From: Chromobacterium paludis
GTDB lineage: Bacteria > Pseudomonadota > Gammaproteobacteria > Burkholderiales > Chromobacteriaceae
Direction: 5' to 3'
Assembly: GCF_008275125.1 (NCBI RefSeq)
Contig: NZ_CP043473.1
Span: 2,790,001-2,854,000, forward strand
Length of the DNA: 64,000 nt
Below, in pieces: positions 1 to 9,166 of the stretch. Numbering within the stretch: the first letter of the stretch is position 1; every line of letters begins with the position of its first letter. The notes under the pieces were generated by a model. It ran no database searches. It worked only from the letters and a program-made list of their open reading frames with translations, and was not told where the DNA came from. The translations under genes and the position numbers were made by a program.

Positions 1-2
1 TG

Positions 3-1325
3 CAGCAGATTTATGCCCCCTACAGCCGCTTCAACAACACCAGTTCCAGCAGCAGCAATCCGTCCGTCGCCAGCGTCTCCTCGTCCGCCGGCGCGCAAAG
101 CGCCAGCTACCTGCTGAACATCTCGCAGCTGGCGCAAGCGCAGAGCGCCACATCGGCCTTCTCGCTGTCCGACAGCGGCACGACCGTGGTGGGCAGCGGC
201 AGCCTGACCATCACCACCGGCAGCTACGCCTACAGCAGCCCCACCTCGGCCACCAGCTTCACCGCCAGCGGCTCGCCGGTGACCATCAACATCAGCAATG
301 GCACCTTGTCCAGCATCGCCAGTTCGATCAACGGCGCCGGCGCCGGCGTGGTGGCCAATGTGGTGCAAAACGCCTCCGGCAACTATCAGTTGCAGATCAG
401 CCAGGCCAGCACCGGGGCCAGCAACAATTTTCAGATCACCGTCAGCGACAACGACGGCAACAACACCGACCAGAACGGCCTGTCCCGGCTGGCCTTCGAC
501 CAGACCCAGGCCGTGAACAGCGGCCAGAACTTGACGCAGACGCAGGCCGCGCAAAACGCCAGCTACACCATCAACGGCGCCTCCGGCTCCAGCGCCAGCA
601 ACTTGGGCATACAGCTGGGCAGCGGCGTGTCGGCCAACCTGCTGGCCACCGGCAGCAGCAACATCACCGTCAATGTCGACTTCGGCTCGCTCAACAGCAA
701 TGCCCAATCCCTGGCCAACGCCTTCAACACCGCTCAGGGCAGCATCAACAGCCTGCTCGGCAATCAGGTGAGCTCCCGCAACGACCCCATCGCCGCCCAG
801 CTGCCGCAGCTGCTGAACACGCAGGCGCAGGCCGCTTACAGCAACGGCAGCTCGCTGCTGACCACGCTGAGCCAATTGGGCCTGCTCTATCAAAGCCCAT
901 CGCAATACGGCCTGGGCGGCACGCTGAACCTGAATGTCAGCACGCTGCAGGCGGCCTACAACAGCGACTCCAGCGGCGCCGCCAACCTGCTGTACACCGC
1001 CGCGCAAACCCTGAACACGCTGGCCAACAGCTTCTCCTCCTATGGCGACGGCTCGCTGGTCAATGAAATGAACGCCTTGCAGGCCCAGCAGCGCAATCGG
1101 CAATTGGTGATCCACAGCCCGTCCACGCCCAGTACTTTCCCCTACAATCTGCAGAACCTGCTCAGCTATCCCTCCAGCAATTCCCTGCTGTCGGCGCAGC
1201 AAATCAGCGGCTTGGCGATGTACGCGCTGGTGTACTCGATAGGCGCGCCATACGCGATTGATTCGCTGCTGGTCGGCCAAGGCCTGGGTCTGCCGTCCAA
1301 CGGCAGCTTCTCCGCCACCGCCTGA
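3..1325 (+). CDS. FliD-like flagellar hook-associated protein 2 (5' truncated by window edge)
   Basis: The reading frame is open from the first complete codon and ends at TGA 1323-1325, so the N-terminus lies outside the window. The protein is very rich in Ser, Asn, Gln and Ala, as flagellar axial proteins are. An early segment (TGSYAYSS... then NISNGTLSSIASSINGAGAG... and NYQLQIS) matches the FliD pattern of a hook-IN-type motif. A later segment (GTLNLNVSTLQAAYNSD) resembles the FliD C-terminal domain. FliD forms the filament cap that folds exported flagellin. No other flagellar gene lies next to it here, so it may be a second or divergent FliD. Assignment is from motifs only. Confidence 0.65.
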   Translation, partial: QQIYAPYSRFNNTSSSSSNPSVASVSSSAGAQSASYLLNISQLAQAQSATSAFSLSDSGTTVVGSGSLTITTGSYAYSSPTSATSFTASGSPVTINISNGTLSSIASSINGAGAGVVANVVQNASGNYQLQISQASTGASNNFQITVSDNDGNNTDQNGLSRLAFDQTQAVNSGQNLTQTQAAQNASYTINGASGSSASNLGIQLGSGVSANLLATGSSNITVNVDFGSLNSNAQSLANAFNTAQGSINSLLGNQVSSRNDPIAAQLPQLLNTQAQAAYSNGSSLLTTLSQLGLLYQSPSQYGLGGTLNLNVSTLQAAYNSDSSGAANLLYTAAQTLNTLANSFSSYGDGSLVNEMNALQAQQRNRQLVIHSPSTPSTFPYNLQNLLSYPSSNSLLSAQQISGLAMYALVYSIGAPYAIDSLLVGQGLGLPSNGSFSATA

Positions 1326-1395
1326 TCCCGCGCTTTCCTGTTTCCCCTTGGTGCGTTAAAATTCATCGGATGATTGGATGTTTTGGAGAGTGACC

Positions 1396-2085
1396 ATGAT
1401 CCCCGCCTCCGCTAAACGCTCGCTGGTGGATATTGCCCTGGACAATCTGGGGGCGCAGATCGCTTCCGGCCACTGGCCGGTGGGCAGCCGCATCCCCACC
1501 GAACCGGAGCTGGCCGAGCAGCTTGGCATCAGCCGCAACACCGTGCGCGAAGCCGTGCGCGTGCTGCTGTATGCCGGCCTGTTGGAAGTGCGCCAGGGCG
1601 ACGGCACCTATGTCCGCGCGGCGGCCAATCCCGGCGAGGCCATGCGCGCGATCAGCCGCGCCAGCTTGCGCGAACACCTGGAAGTGCGCTGCCTGCTGGA
1701 AGAAAGCGCGGCGCGGCTGGCGGCGGAACGCGCCACCGAAGCCGAGCGGGCGCGCATCGCTACCGCGCTGGCGCAGCTGCACCCGCGCGCGGGCGACACG
1801 CCGGAGGACTATGCCGCGCGCGACCTCGACTTCCACCTCGCCATCGCCGACGCCTGCGGCAACCAGGCCTTGGCGGGCCTGTACCGCTATTTTTCCGACG
1901 CGGTGCGCCTTAGCGTGCAACGCTCCATCCGCGACGAGGCGCTGCCCGACCCCGATGTGGCCGCGCACGCCGCCATCTGCCAAGCCATACATGACCGCCA
2001 GCCAGAGCGGGCCGGCCAGGCCGCCGCCGCCATCACCCGGCCGCTGCTGGCCGAACTGGACCGCTTGCTGGACCAACAACAATAA
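1396..2085 (+). CDS. FadR-type GntR family transcriptional regulator
   Basis: 229 aa. Residues about 10-75 form a winged helix-turn-helix of the GntR type (PTEPELAEQLGISRNTVREAVRVL, a strongly typical recognition helix). The rest is an all-helical FCD ligand-binding domain with the expected Asp/His metal-site residues (DFHLAIAD). The start at 1396 is chosen because GGAG lies 7 bases upstream; an ATG at 1378 has no comparable site. The stop is 9 bases before the next gene, an exporter of the CynX/NimT type, so the two are probably one operon, with the regulator sensing the transported compound. The ligand cannot be read from the sequence. Confidence 0.85.
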   Translation: MIPASAKRSLVDIALDNLGAQIASGHWPVGSRIPTEPELAEQLGISRNTVREAVRVLLYAGLLEVRQGDGTYVRAAANPGEAMRAISRASLREHLEVRCLLEESAARLAAERATEAERARIATALAQLHPRAGDTPEDYAARDLDFHLAIADACGNQALAGLYRYFSDAVRLSVQRSIRDEALPDPDVAAHAAICQAIHDRQPERAGQAAAAITRPLLAELDRLLDQQQ

Positions 2086-2094
2086 GGAACTGCC

Positions 2095-3354
2095 ATGCCC
2101 AACCCTGCGAACCCGCCCACGCCCCTGGCCGACGAACTGCTGATAGACGACGATAGCCCCGCCGCCACGCTGGCGCCCGGACGCAACCGCCTGCTGATCT
2201 TGCTGCTGGGCCTGGTAATGGTGGGCCTTAACCTGCGCCCCGCGCTGTCCAGCCTGGCGCCGCTGCTGGGCATGGTCAGCGCCGACGTCGGCCTGACGCC
2301 GGCCCAAGCCGGCCTGCTGACCACCCTGCCCGTCGCCTGCTTAGGGCTGTTCGGCCCCTTGGCGCCGCGGTTGGCGCGCCGCCTGGGCAGCGAGAAAACC
2401 ATCGCCGCCGTGCTGGTCGCGCTCGCCATCGGCACCGTGCTGCGCACCCAGCTCGGCCTGTTCGGCCTCTATGCCGGCTCGGCGCTGGCCGGCGCCGCCA
2501 TCGGCGTGACTGGCGTGCTGCTGCCTGGCATCGTCAAGCGCGACTTCGCGGCCCGCGCCGGCCTGATGACCGGCGTCTATACCATGGCCTTGTGCCTGGG
2601 CGCGGCGCTGGCGGCCGGCCTGACCGTGCCGGCGGCGGAGTCCTTCGGCCATGACTGGCGGCCCGCCCTGGCGATCTGGGCTGCCCCCGCCCTGTTGGCC
2701 CTGATCGTGTGGTGGCCGCAATTGCATACCCGCCATGTCGCGGCGCAGGGGCAGTGGCAAGTGCGCGGCCTGCTGCGCGACCCGCTGGCCTGGCAGGTGA
2801 CGCTGTTCATGGGGCTGCAATCGTCGCTGGCCTACATCGTGTTCGGCTGGCTGCCGTCCATCCTGATGGACCGCGGCCTCACGGCCATGCAGGGTGGCTG
2901 GATGCTGTCGCTGTCGACCATGGTGCAAGTGCCGGCGTCGCTGCTGGTGCCCATGCTGGCGCATCGCTGCCGCGATCAACGCCCGCCCATCCTTTGCACG
3001 CTGCTGCTGGTGATCTCCGGCCTGCTGGGCATGCTGTACGCGCCGACCGACAGCCTGCTCCTGTGGGCGGCTCTGCTGGGCTTCGGCCAGGGCGGGCTGT
3101 TCAGCACGGCGCTGAGCCTGCTGGCGCTTCGTTCGCCGGACTCGCACGTCGCCGCCCACCTGTCCGGCATGGCCCAGGGCGTAGGCTATATGCTGGCCTC
3201 GCTGGGGCCCTTCGCCGTCGGCGTGATCCGCGGCCACAGCCACGCAGCCTGGCCCTTGGCGCTGTTGTTTTGCCTGATCGCGGCCGCCGCGCTGGCCGTG
3301 GGCCTGCAGGCGGGACGCAAGCGGCTGGTGAGCGTGAGGGCGGAAGCCAGCTAA
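2095..3354 (+). CDS. CynX/NimT family MFS transporter
   Basis: 419 aa with about twelve hydrophobic segments after a hydrophilic N-terminus of some 40 residues. The first segment carries LNLRPALSSLAPLL, characteristic of the cyanate/nitroimidazole transporter branch of the major facilitator superfamily, and the AGLLTTLPVACLGLFGPLAPRLARR loop follows. It is an inner-membrane exporter or importer of a small organic compound. It sits immediately downstream of a FadR-type regulator with a ribosome site (AAGGA) in the gap and is closed by a strong terminator, so a two-gene regulator-exporter operon is likely. The substrate is unknown. Confidence 0.85.
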   Translation: MPNPANPPTPLADELLIDDDSPAATLAPGRNRLLILLLGLVMVGLNLRPALSSLAPLLGMVSADVGLTPAQAGLLTTLPVACLGLFGPLAPRLARRLGSEKTIAAVLVALAIGTVLRTQLGLFGLYAGSALAGAAIGVTGVLLPGIVKRDFAARAGLMTGVYTMALCLGAALAAGLTVPAAESFGHDWRPALAIWAAPALLALIVWWPQLHTRHVAAQGQWQVRGLLRDPLAWQVTLFMGLQSSLAYIVFGWLPSILMDRGLTAMQGGWMLSLSTMVQVPASLLVPMLAHRCRDQRPPILCTLLLVISGLLGMLYAPTDSLLLWAALLGFGQGGLFSTALSLLALRSPDSHVAAHLSGMAQGVGYMLASLGPFAVGVIRGHSHAAWPLALLFCLIAAAALAVGLQAGRKRLVSVRAEAS

Positions 3355-3368
3355 GCCGCTCCCCATGC

Positions 3369-3397
3369 AAAAAAGGCGCTTCACGCGCCTTTTTTTC
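3369..3397 (+). terminator. Rho-independent terminator after MFS gene
   Basis: An A-rich arm plus GGCGC, loop TTCA, then GCGCC followed by seven T. With A residues before and T residues after, it can act on both strands and also serves the convergent lipoprotein gene ending at 3409. Confidence 0.9.
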
Positions 3398-3408
3398 CGT
3401 CTGGCTGT

Positions 3409-3954
3409 TTACCAGTTAGCCTGTGCCGCCCTGGCTCCGCGCAGCAAACCGCGCAGATTTTCATCCATGGGCAGGGAGTAGTCGTAAGCCGACAGAATCA
3501 CGTTGCCCTCGGTCTGCACCAGCTTGAGATTGACATACAAGGTGCTGCCGGAAGTGGCGTAGGTTCCCACCACCACCGCCTGGGCGTTGTGAACGCGGCT
3601 GATTTCGCCAATCTCGCGCGAGAGCAGCAGCTCGCCCTCGCCCTGCTTGACGAACAGGTTATCGCGCAGCTTCAGCTCTTTGACGGTCAGTCCGCGATTG
3701 GCCAAACGGGAAATCAACTGTTCCGAAAACAGGCGCCCCAGCCGGGAGGACTCCGTCAACACGTCCAGATTGACCAGCGTGGCGACCAGAATGGGCTTGC
3801 CCGGCGCCAGCGCCACGCCCTTCAACAAGGCATCGGCGGCCTGGTAATTGGTTTCGATCACGTTGACCTTGCTGGCGGGCTCATAGCCGCTGCTGGCGCA
3901 GCCGGACAGCAAGCAGGCGGCGGCCAGGCAGGCGGCGGAAATCATGCGCTTCAT
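3409..3954 (-). CDS. FlgO family outer-membrane lipoprotein
   Basis: 181 aa. The N-terminus is a lipoprotein signal peptide with lipobox LLSGC (Cys19). The mature part contains the FlgO pattern: GKPILVATLVNLD, then SSRLGRLFSEQLISRLANRG, then a GTYATSGSTLYVNLKLVQ segment. In Vibrio, FlgO is an outer-membrane lipoprotein needed for flagellar stability. Here it lies apart from other flagellar genes, except for the FliD-like fragment 2 kb away. Its start overlaps the stop of the upstream lipoprotein gene by 4 bases (ATGA), indicating translational coupling. A role in surface assembly is inference. Confidence 0.8.
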   Translation of the reverse strand: MKRMISAACLAAACLLSGCASSGYEPASKVNVIETNYQAADALLKGVALAPGKPILVATLVNLDVLTESSRLGRLFSEQLISRLANRGLTVKELKLRDNLFVKQGEGELLLSREIGEISRVHNAQAVVVGTYATSGSTLYVNLKLVQTEGNVILSAYDYSLPMDENLRGLLRGARAAQANW

Positions 3955-4640
3955 GGCCCCACCACCTTCCAGGTTTTCATCCGGGTGGAGGGTTCTTCCG
4001 CGCCGTACAGGGTGCTGTCAGCCTGTTCGATGTAATACAGGTCGCTGGTGCGCGCCAGATAGCCGTGGTCTCGCTCCAGCGAGGTCGACACCAAGACTTC
4101 GGTCCGAGTGGGGCCGCCGGCCGCTCCGCCATTGAGCGCCAGTCTGCCCGCGTCCAGGCCCACCGCCGCCCCTACGCCGGCCAGCGCCGCGCCGGTCGGC
4201 GTGCCATGCAAGGCGAGGTCGCGGATCACGGCCACCCCTGCCGCCAGCGTGGTGACGGGGAACTGGATGCCATTGCTCACATCGCTGCGATGCTGGATCA
4301 CCTGGGTATCCACGGTCAACTGCACAGCGGTCGGTACCGTGGACAGGCGTACGCCCTGTTCCAGCAGCCGGGTCAGCAGCAATTGATGAAAGCTGCGATC
4401 AAACACCGCCGAAGCCGGCGGCGCGAGGTACACCTGCTGCCCATCCTGGCCGCTGGATTGCAGCTTGGCGTGAATCCGGGATGCGACGTCCTGCGCCAAC
4501 ACATCCCAATGGTGCGCGGCGCGGGCTTTTTGCTGATCGGAGGCAGCATAATTAACCGCCCGGGGAACATCGAGCCGCGCGCTGGCGCAGCCCCCTAGGC
4601 CAAGCGCCAGCAAGATGCCGATGCAAACGTGGTTATTCAT
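3951..4640 (-). CDS. Lipoprotein of unknown function coupled to FlgO-like gene
   Basis: 229 aa. Signal peptide with lipobox LGGC (Cys18), then a mostly hydrophilic domain with a central Gly/Ala-rich stretch (GTPTGAALAGVGAAVGLDAG, about 145-170) that could be a weak membrane-inserting segment. No family was recognised with certainty. The arrangement, first gene of a two-lipoprotein operon with a 4-base overlap to a FlgO-type gene, suggests the two act together at the outer membrane. The AT-rich 90 bases upstream (4641-4729) are the likely promoter region. Confidence 0.7.
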   Translation of the reverse strand: MNNHVCIGILLALGLGGCASARLDVPRAVNYAASDQQKARAAHHWDVLAQDVASRIHAKLQSSGQDGQQVYLAPPASAVFDRSFHQLLLTRLLEQGVRLSTVPTAVQLTVDTQVIQHRSDVSNGIQFPVTTLAAGVAVIRDLALHGTPTGAALAGVGAAVGLDAGRLALNGGAAGGPTRTEVLVSTSLERDHGYLARTSDLYYIEQADSTLYGAEEPSTRMKTWKVVGP

Positions 4641-4729
4641 GGCTATGGATTGTGATTGAAGTACAAGCTCAGCACTTTAACCGAAAAGCATAGTTTTAGG
4701 CATAAACTCAATGCAAGTTTGATCTGAAT

Positions 4730-5254
4730 TCATGATTTCGGCCGCGCGACGATGCCGTAGCGCGCAAGCAGCGCCGGCAAACTGTCACAGGCAAGCGGCA
4801 ACGCGGACTCGGCCAGCTTGAGCATGGCGGGCAATGAGGCCATGTCGCCGTCCCATCCCGCCAACCCCTCCTCCAGCAAGGCGGGCAGGTCGCGGTCATC
4901 CACCACGGCCAGCTCGCCGCCGATCTCCAGCAGCAACACCCCGTCCGGCGTCATCCAGGCGGCGCGCGCCGACACGTCGTCGTCGTAAGGCAGGGTGCTC
5001 CATCCCTTGGGCGTGCGCCGCGCCACCAGCGGGGCGGCGTCCAGCGTCACATAGACTTTCTGCGGGCCGTTCTGCACATAGCAGCGGCCCTGTCCGTCGC
5101 GGCTGAAGTTGCGGTTGAAAAACTCCGCCATGCCTTCATGCTGCAGCCTGGCTTCCTTGATCCACCACTGCCCGCGCGCATCCAGCCTGAGCCAGCCAAA
5201 CACCGCCGGCACATTGGGCCACTTGGCCATGGCGGCCAGCACGATCTCATCCAT
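4730..5254 (-). CDS. DUF2946-like conserved protein
   Basis: 174 aa, cytosolic, no signal peptide. The N-terminus (MDEIVLAAMAKWPNVPAVFGWL...) is a conserved opening seen in a family of unknown function in beta- and gammaproteobacteria; I recall it as DUF2946 but cannot verify the number. The start at 5254 is preceded by GGGAGG, and a longer reading to 5614 would overlap the upstream permease. It lies 29 bases after the ybbP-type gene on the same strand, so it may be the third gene of that operon. Function unknown. Confidence 0.7.
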   Translation of the reverse strand: MDEIVLAAMAKWPNVPAVFGWLRLDARGQWWIKEARLQHEGMAEFFNRNFSRDGQGRCYVQNGPQKVYVTLDAAPLVARRTPKGWSTLPYDDDVSARAAWMTPDGVLLLEIGGELAVVDDRDLPALLEEGLAGWDGDMASLPAMLKLAESALPLACDSLPALLARYGIVARPKS

Positions 5255-5283
5255 CTCCCACCTCCCGCTCACGCAATATCCGT

Positions 5284-7779
5284 TTATCCGATGGCTCGCA
5301 ACACCAGCAGCGGCGGCGTGCGCGTCACCTTGCCCACCAGGGGCCAGCCCGCCAGCGTCACCACCAACACGCCAGCCGCCATGCCCAGCGGCAGCAGCCA
5401 CCAATTGATCAGCACCGGCAGCGAAAACAGCTTCACCGCCGCCAACACGCCTATGCCCGCCGCGCCCAAGGCCGCCAGCAAGCCGGATACCGCGCCCAGC
5501 CATACCAGCTCGGCCAGCACCACGGCGCGCACCTGCTTGCGCGAGGCCCCCAATGCCCGCATCAGTCCGACATCGGCCAGCCTCTCGTCGCGGGTGGCGG
5601 TCAGCGAGGCCCACAGCACCAGCACGCCGGCCGCCAGCGCCAGCAGGAACATGGCTTCGATGCCGCGAGTGAGCTTGTCCACCATCGCGCGCACTTCGGC
5701 CAGGATGCTGCCGACGTCTATCACCGTCAGATTGGGAAATTGCCGCACCAGACTATCGGCAAAGGACTCGTCGGCCGGCTCCAGCCGGAAGCTGGTGATC
5801 CAGCTGGCGGGCTGGCGGCTGAATTGGCCCGGCGTGCCGATGACGAAGAAATTGACGCGGAAACTGTCCCACGGCACCTCGCGCAGGCTGGTCACCTTGG
5901 CCCGGTAAGTGGTGCCGGCCAGATCGAAGGCCAAGGTGTCGCCCAGCCGGATGCCCAGGGTCTGGGCCAAGCCGCGCTCGACGGAAAACTGCGGCCTCAC
6001 CCGCTTGCCGTCCGGCCACCACTGCCCGGCCACCACCCGGTTGCCCGGCGGCAGCTCGGCGCGCCAGGACAGATTGAATTCTCGCCCGGCCAGCCGCCTG
6101 GCGCGCTCGTTGTCGTAGGCCGCGGGGCGAACCGGCTGCTCATTGATGGCGATCAGGCGCGCCCGCGTCATCGGCTCCAGATCCGGCACGGACCGCCCTT
6201 GCGCCGCGAAGGCCTCTCGGAAGGCATCGCGCTGATCGGCCTGGATATTGATGACGAACTTGTTCGGCGCGTCGGCCGGCACGCTGCGCTGCCAGGCGCC
6301 GATCAAGTCGTCGCGCACCACGGTCAGCGTCAGCAGCGCCATCAGCCCCACCGACAACGAGGCGATCTGCAACACCGCCAGCCAGCGCCGCCGCGCCAGA
6401 TTGGCGATGCCGAAACGCCAGCCCACCTTGCCGCCGCGCGGCAGCTTGCGCATCAACTGCACCAGGCCCATCGCCAGCGCGCCGGCCAAGACCAGAAAAC
6501 CGAGCATGCCCAGCAGCAGCCAGCCCGCCAGCGTCCATTCGCCCACCTGCCACGAAGCCAAGCCCAGCAAGGTGGCCAGCGCCAGCAGCGGCGCGATGAC
6601 GCCCTGCCGCGTCGGCGGCAGCTCCTGGCGCAGCACCGCGGCCGGTGAGACGTGGCGCACCGCCATCAAGGGGGGCAGGGCCAGGCCGGCCAGCAGCAAC
6701 AAGGCGGCCGCCGGACCGATCAGCCACGGCTGCCAGCCCGGATCGGGCAGGATTTCACCGACATAGCCGCTGAACAGCCGCATCAGCCCCAGCTGCACCC
6801 CAAAGCCGGCCAAGGTGCCCAATAGGCCGGCCAGCAAGCCCAGCAACAGGAACAGGCTGACAAACAGGCTCCACACCTCGCCCGATCCCAGGCCCAGGCA
6901 GCGCAGCACCGCCACTTGCTGCCAGTGGCGCTGCAGGTAGCGCCGCACCACCAGCGCGACGGCCGCGGCGGCCAGCGCCACGGTCAGCATGGCGGTCAGT
7001 CCCAGGAAGCGCCGCGCGCGCTCCAGCCCGGTGCGGATTTCCGGCCGCATCTGCTCCACATCCTCCAGCCGCGCGCCCTTGGGACGATGCTGGCGTAGCC
7101 AGTTGCGGAAATCGGCAATTCGTCTGTCCTCGCCAGCGAACAGCAGCCGCCAGCGGATGCGGCTGCCCTCCTGCACCAGGCCGGTGGCCGCCAGGTCCGC
7201 GCGGTTGAACATCAGCCGCGGGATGAAGTTATACACATCGAGGCTGCCGTCCGGCTCGCGCAGGATGACGCCGGCCAGCTTCAGCCGCGCATTGCCCAGG
7301 TTGATTTCGTCGCCCAGCCTCAGCTTGAGCCGGCTCATCAGCCTGGCGTCGGCCCAGGCGCTGCCCGGAGCCGGCTGCAGCCGGCCGCTTTGCTCGCTGC
7401 CGTCCGCCAGCCGCACAGAAGTTTCGCCACGCAGAGGATACGCATTGCTGACGGCCTTGAACTGGGCCAGCGCGGCCTGGCCGCCGGCAAACACCATGGA
7501 CGGGAAGGTGATGTTGTCGGCCATGCTCAGGCCGCGCCGCGCCGCCTCGTCGCGTATGGCCTGCGGCGCCGGTTCCAGCGAGGAGAGCACCAGATCGCCC
7601 GCCAACAACTGGGTGGCCTGGGTGGTCAACGCCTTCTCGACGCGGTCGGAAAAGAAGGCCACGCTGCTCATCGCCGCCACTGCCACCAGCAATGCCAGGC
7701 CGAGTATGGTCAGTTCGCCGGCCGCCAGCTCGCGGCGAATGAAACGGGTGACAAAGGCGAGGCGTCCGAACAAAGTCAT
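5284..7779 (-). CDS. ybbP: YbbP-type FtsX family ABC transporter permease
   Basis: 831 aa, the usual size of the YbbP permease. A transmembrane helix at about 20-40 is followed by a large periplasmic domain, then a helix cluster at about 260-420, a second periplasmic domain and three C-terminal helices. The FtsX-type motif occurs near the C-terminus (TRDERLADVGLMRALGASRKQV, about 735-757) and a degenerate copy near 285. The start codon overlaps the stop of the ATPase gene (ATGA), so the two subunits are coupled. In E. coli ybbA-ybbP is divergent from tesA, as here. The family is suspected to move lipids or extrude hydrophobic compounds; the substrate is unproven. Confidence 0.88.
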   Translation of the reverse strand: MTLFGRLAFVTRFIRRELAAGELTILGLALLVAVAAMSSVAFFSDRVEKALTTQATQLLAGDLVLSSLEPAPQAIRDEAARRGLSMADNITFPSMVFAGGQAALAQFKAVSNAYPLRGETSVRLADGSEQSGRLQPAPGSAWADARLMSRLKLRLGDEINLGNARLKLAGVILREPDGSLDVYNFIPRLMFNRADLAATGLVQEGSRIRWRLLFAGEDRRIADFRNWLRQHRPKGARLEDVEQMRPEIRTGLERARRFLGLTAMLTVALAAAAVALVVRRYLQRHWQQVAVLRCLGLGSGEVWSLFVSLFLLLGLLAGLLGTLAGFGVQLGLMRLFSGYVGEILPDPGWQPWLIGPAAALLLLAGLALPPLMAVRHVSPAAVLRQELPPTRQGVIAPLLALATLLGLASWQVGEWTLAGWLLLGMLGFLVLAGALAMGLVQLMRKLPRGGKVGWRFGIANLARRRWLAVLQIASLSVGLMALLTLTVVRDDLIGAWQRSVPADAPNKFVINIQADQRDAFREAFAAQGRSVPDLEPMTRARLIAINEQPVRPAAYDNERARRLAGREFNLSWRAELPPGNRVVAGQWWPDGKRVRPQFSVERGLAQTLGIRLGDTLAFDLAGTTYRAKVTSLREVPWDSFRVNFFVIGTPGQFSRQPASWITSFRLEPADESFADSLVRQFPNLTVIDVGSILAEVRAMVDKLTRGIEAMFLLALAAGVLVLWASLTATRDERLADVGLMRALGASRKQVRAVVLAELVWLGAVSGLLAALGAAGIGVLAAVKLFSLPVLINWWLLPLGMAAGVLVVTLAGWPLVGKVTRTPPLLVLRAIG

Positions 7780-8474
7780 GCCGCGCGCGCTCCGTTCAGC
7801 TTGCCGTCCACCAGCCGGTAGATGGCGTCGCAGCGGCTGGCCAGCTCGTTATCGTGCGTCACCAGCACCAGCGCCGTGCCCTGCTCGGCATTGAGCTGGA
7901 ACAGCAGGTCTATGATCTGACGCCCGGTCTGAGGGTCGAGATTGCCGGTGGGCTCGTCCGCGAACAGCAAGCCCGGATGGATGACGAAAGCCCGCGCCAG
8001 CGCCACGCGCTGCTGCTCGCCGCCGGACAGATGGCGCGGGTAGTGGCCCAGCCGGGCCGACAGGCCCACGCGCTCCAGCATCTGCCGCGCCGCCTCGCGC
8101 GCGTCGTTGCGTCCGGCCAGCTCCAGTGGCAGCATGACGTTTTCCAGCGCCGTCAGTTGCGGCATCAGCTGGAAGTTCTGGAACACGAAGCCCACCTTGT
8201 CGCGCCTGAGCAGCGCGCGCGCGTCCTCGCTGAGCCGCGACAGCGGCTTGCCGAACAAGGCCACCTCGCCGTCGCTGGGATGGTCCAGCCCAGCCAGCAG
8301 CGACAGCAGCGTGGATTTGCCGGAGCCCGATGTGCCGACGATGGCCACGCTCTCGCCCGGATACAAGGTCAGCGTGGCGCTGCGCAGGATGTGCAGCACA
8401 TCGCCGCGGAAGTGGACCTGCTTGGCCAAACCATTGGCGGCCAGCACCGCCGTCTTTTTCACTGGATCGTTCAT
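7776..8474 (-). CDS. ybbA: YbbA-type ABC transporter ATP-binding protein
   Basis: 232 aa. Walker [10 protein letters not shown] (about 45-53), Q-loop [10 protein letters not shown], signature LSGGEQQR (about 147-154), Walker [13 protein letters not shown] and a switch His (VTHD) are all present, so it should be an active ATPase of the LolD/MacB class. The start at 8474 (MNDPVKK) is chosen because a longer frame would run far into tesA on the other strand. Its ATG and that of tesA overlap by two bases. It is coupled by ATGA to the ybbP permease and together they form a full transporter. Confidence 0.9.
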   Translation of the reverse strand: MNDPVKKTAVLAANGLAKQVHFRGDVLHILRSATLTLYPGESVAIVGTSGSGKSTLLSLLAGLDHPSDGEVALFGKPLSRLSEDARALLRRDKVGFVFQNFQLMPQLTALENVMLPLELAGRNDAREAARQMLERVGLSARLGHYPRHLSGGEQQRVALARAFVIHPGLLFADEPTGNLDPQTGRQIIDLLFQLNAEQGTALVLVTHDNELASRCDAIYRLVDGKLNGARAA

Positions 8475-9069
8475 GCGTTCAATCGTCTGCAAAATGCTGC
8501 TCCCCTTGTTGCTGCTGTGGCAGTTGCCCGCCTTCGCCGCCACCGTGCTGGTGTTTGGCGACAGCCTGTCGGCCGGCTACGGCCTGGCGCCGGATCAGGG
8601 CTGGGTCTCCCTGCTTGGACGCGAGCTGGCGCCGCGCCACAAGGTGGTCAACGCCAGCGTATCCGGGGAAACCAGCGCCGGCGGCCTGTCCCGGCTGCCT
8701 GACGCGCTGTCCCGCCACAAACCCGACGTGCTGGTGCTGGAACTGGGCGCCAACGACGGCCTGCGCGGCCTGCCGATGGCGGACATGCGGCGCAACCTGC
8801 AGCGCATGATAGACCTGGCGCGCGCGCGCAGGATCAAAGTGCTGCTGGTGGGCATGGCGCTGCCACCCAACTATGGCCCGCGTTACGGCGCCGAGTTCCG
8901 CGCCGTGTATGACGGGCTGGCCAAAAGCAACCGCCTGGCTTATGTGCCTCTGCTGGTGGAGGGCTTCGCCGGCGATCTGTCCGCCTTCCAACCCGATGGC
9001 CTGCACCCGCTCGCGGCCTATCAAGCCACCATGATGCGCACGGTCAAGGCAAAACTGCCAGTGAAATAA
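8473..9069 (+). CDS. tesA: Arylesterase / acyl-CoA thioesterase I (TesA), SGNH hydrolase
   Basis: 198 aa. A signal peptide (to about residue 22, ending AFA) exports it to the periplasm. The GDSL block FGDSLSAGYG holds the nucleophile Ser. Further conserved blocks are the Gly of block II, the Asn of ELGANDGLRG and the Asp/His pair in DGLHPLAAYQ near the C-terminus. The family hydrolyses acyl-CoA thioesters, lysophospholipids and aryl esters. It is transcribed away from ybbA-ybbP with essentially no intergenic space, so the promoter for each must lie inside the other gene or at the start codons. Confidence 0.92.
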   Translation: MRSIVCKMLLPLLLLWQLPAFAATVLVFGDSLSAGYGLAPDQGWVSLLGRELAPRHKVVNASVSGETSAGGLSRLPDALSRHKPDVLVLELGANDGLRGLPMADMRRNLQRMIDLARARRIKVLLVGMALPPNYGPRYGAEFRAVYDGLAKSNRLAYVPLLVEGFAGDLSAFQPDGLHPLAAYQATMMRTVKAKLPVK

Positions 9070-9166
9070 TTTGGCCGATGGCTTGACTTGTTATTGTTCT
9101 AAATAGAAAAATAGCCAATCGGCATAACCATTCCGCCCCGCCTGTCACACTCGCGGCCACATCGCC

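Noticed and set aside
4730..5614. Extended N-terminus of the DUF2946-like protein
   Set aside because: The extra 120 residues lie over the ybbP permease and are Gly/Arg-rich shadow sequence; the ATG at 5254 has a strong ribosome site and a conserved opening.
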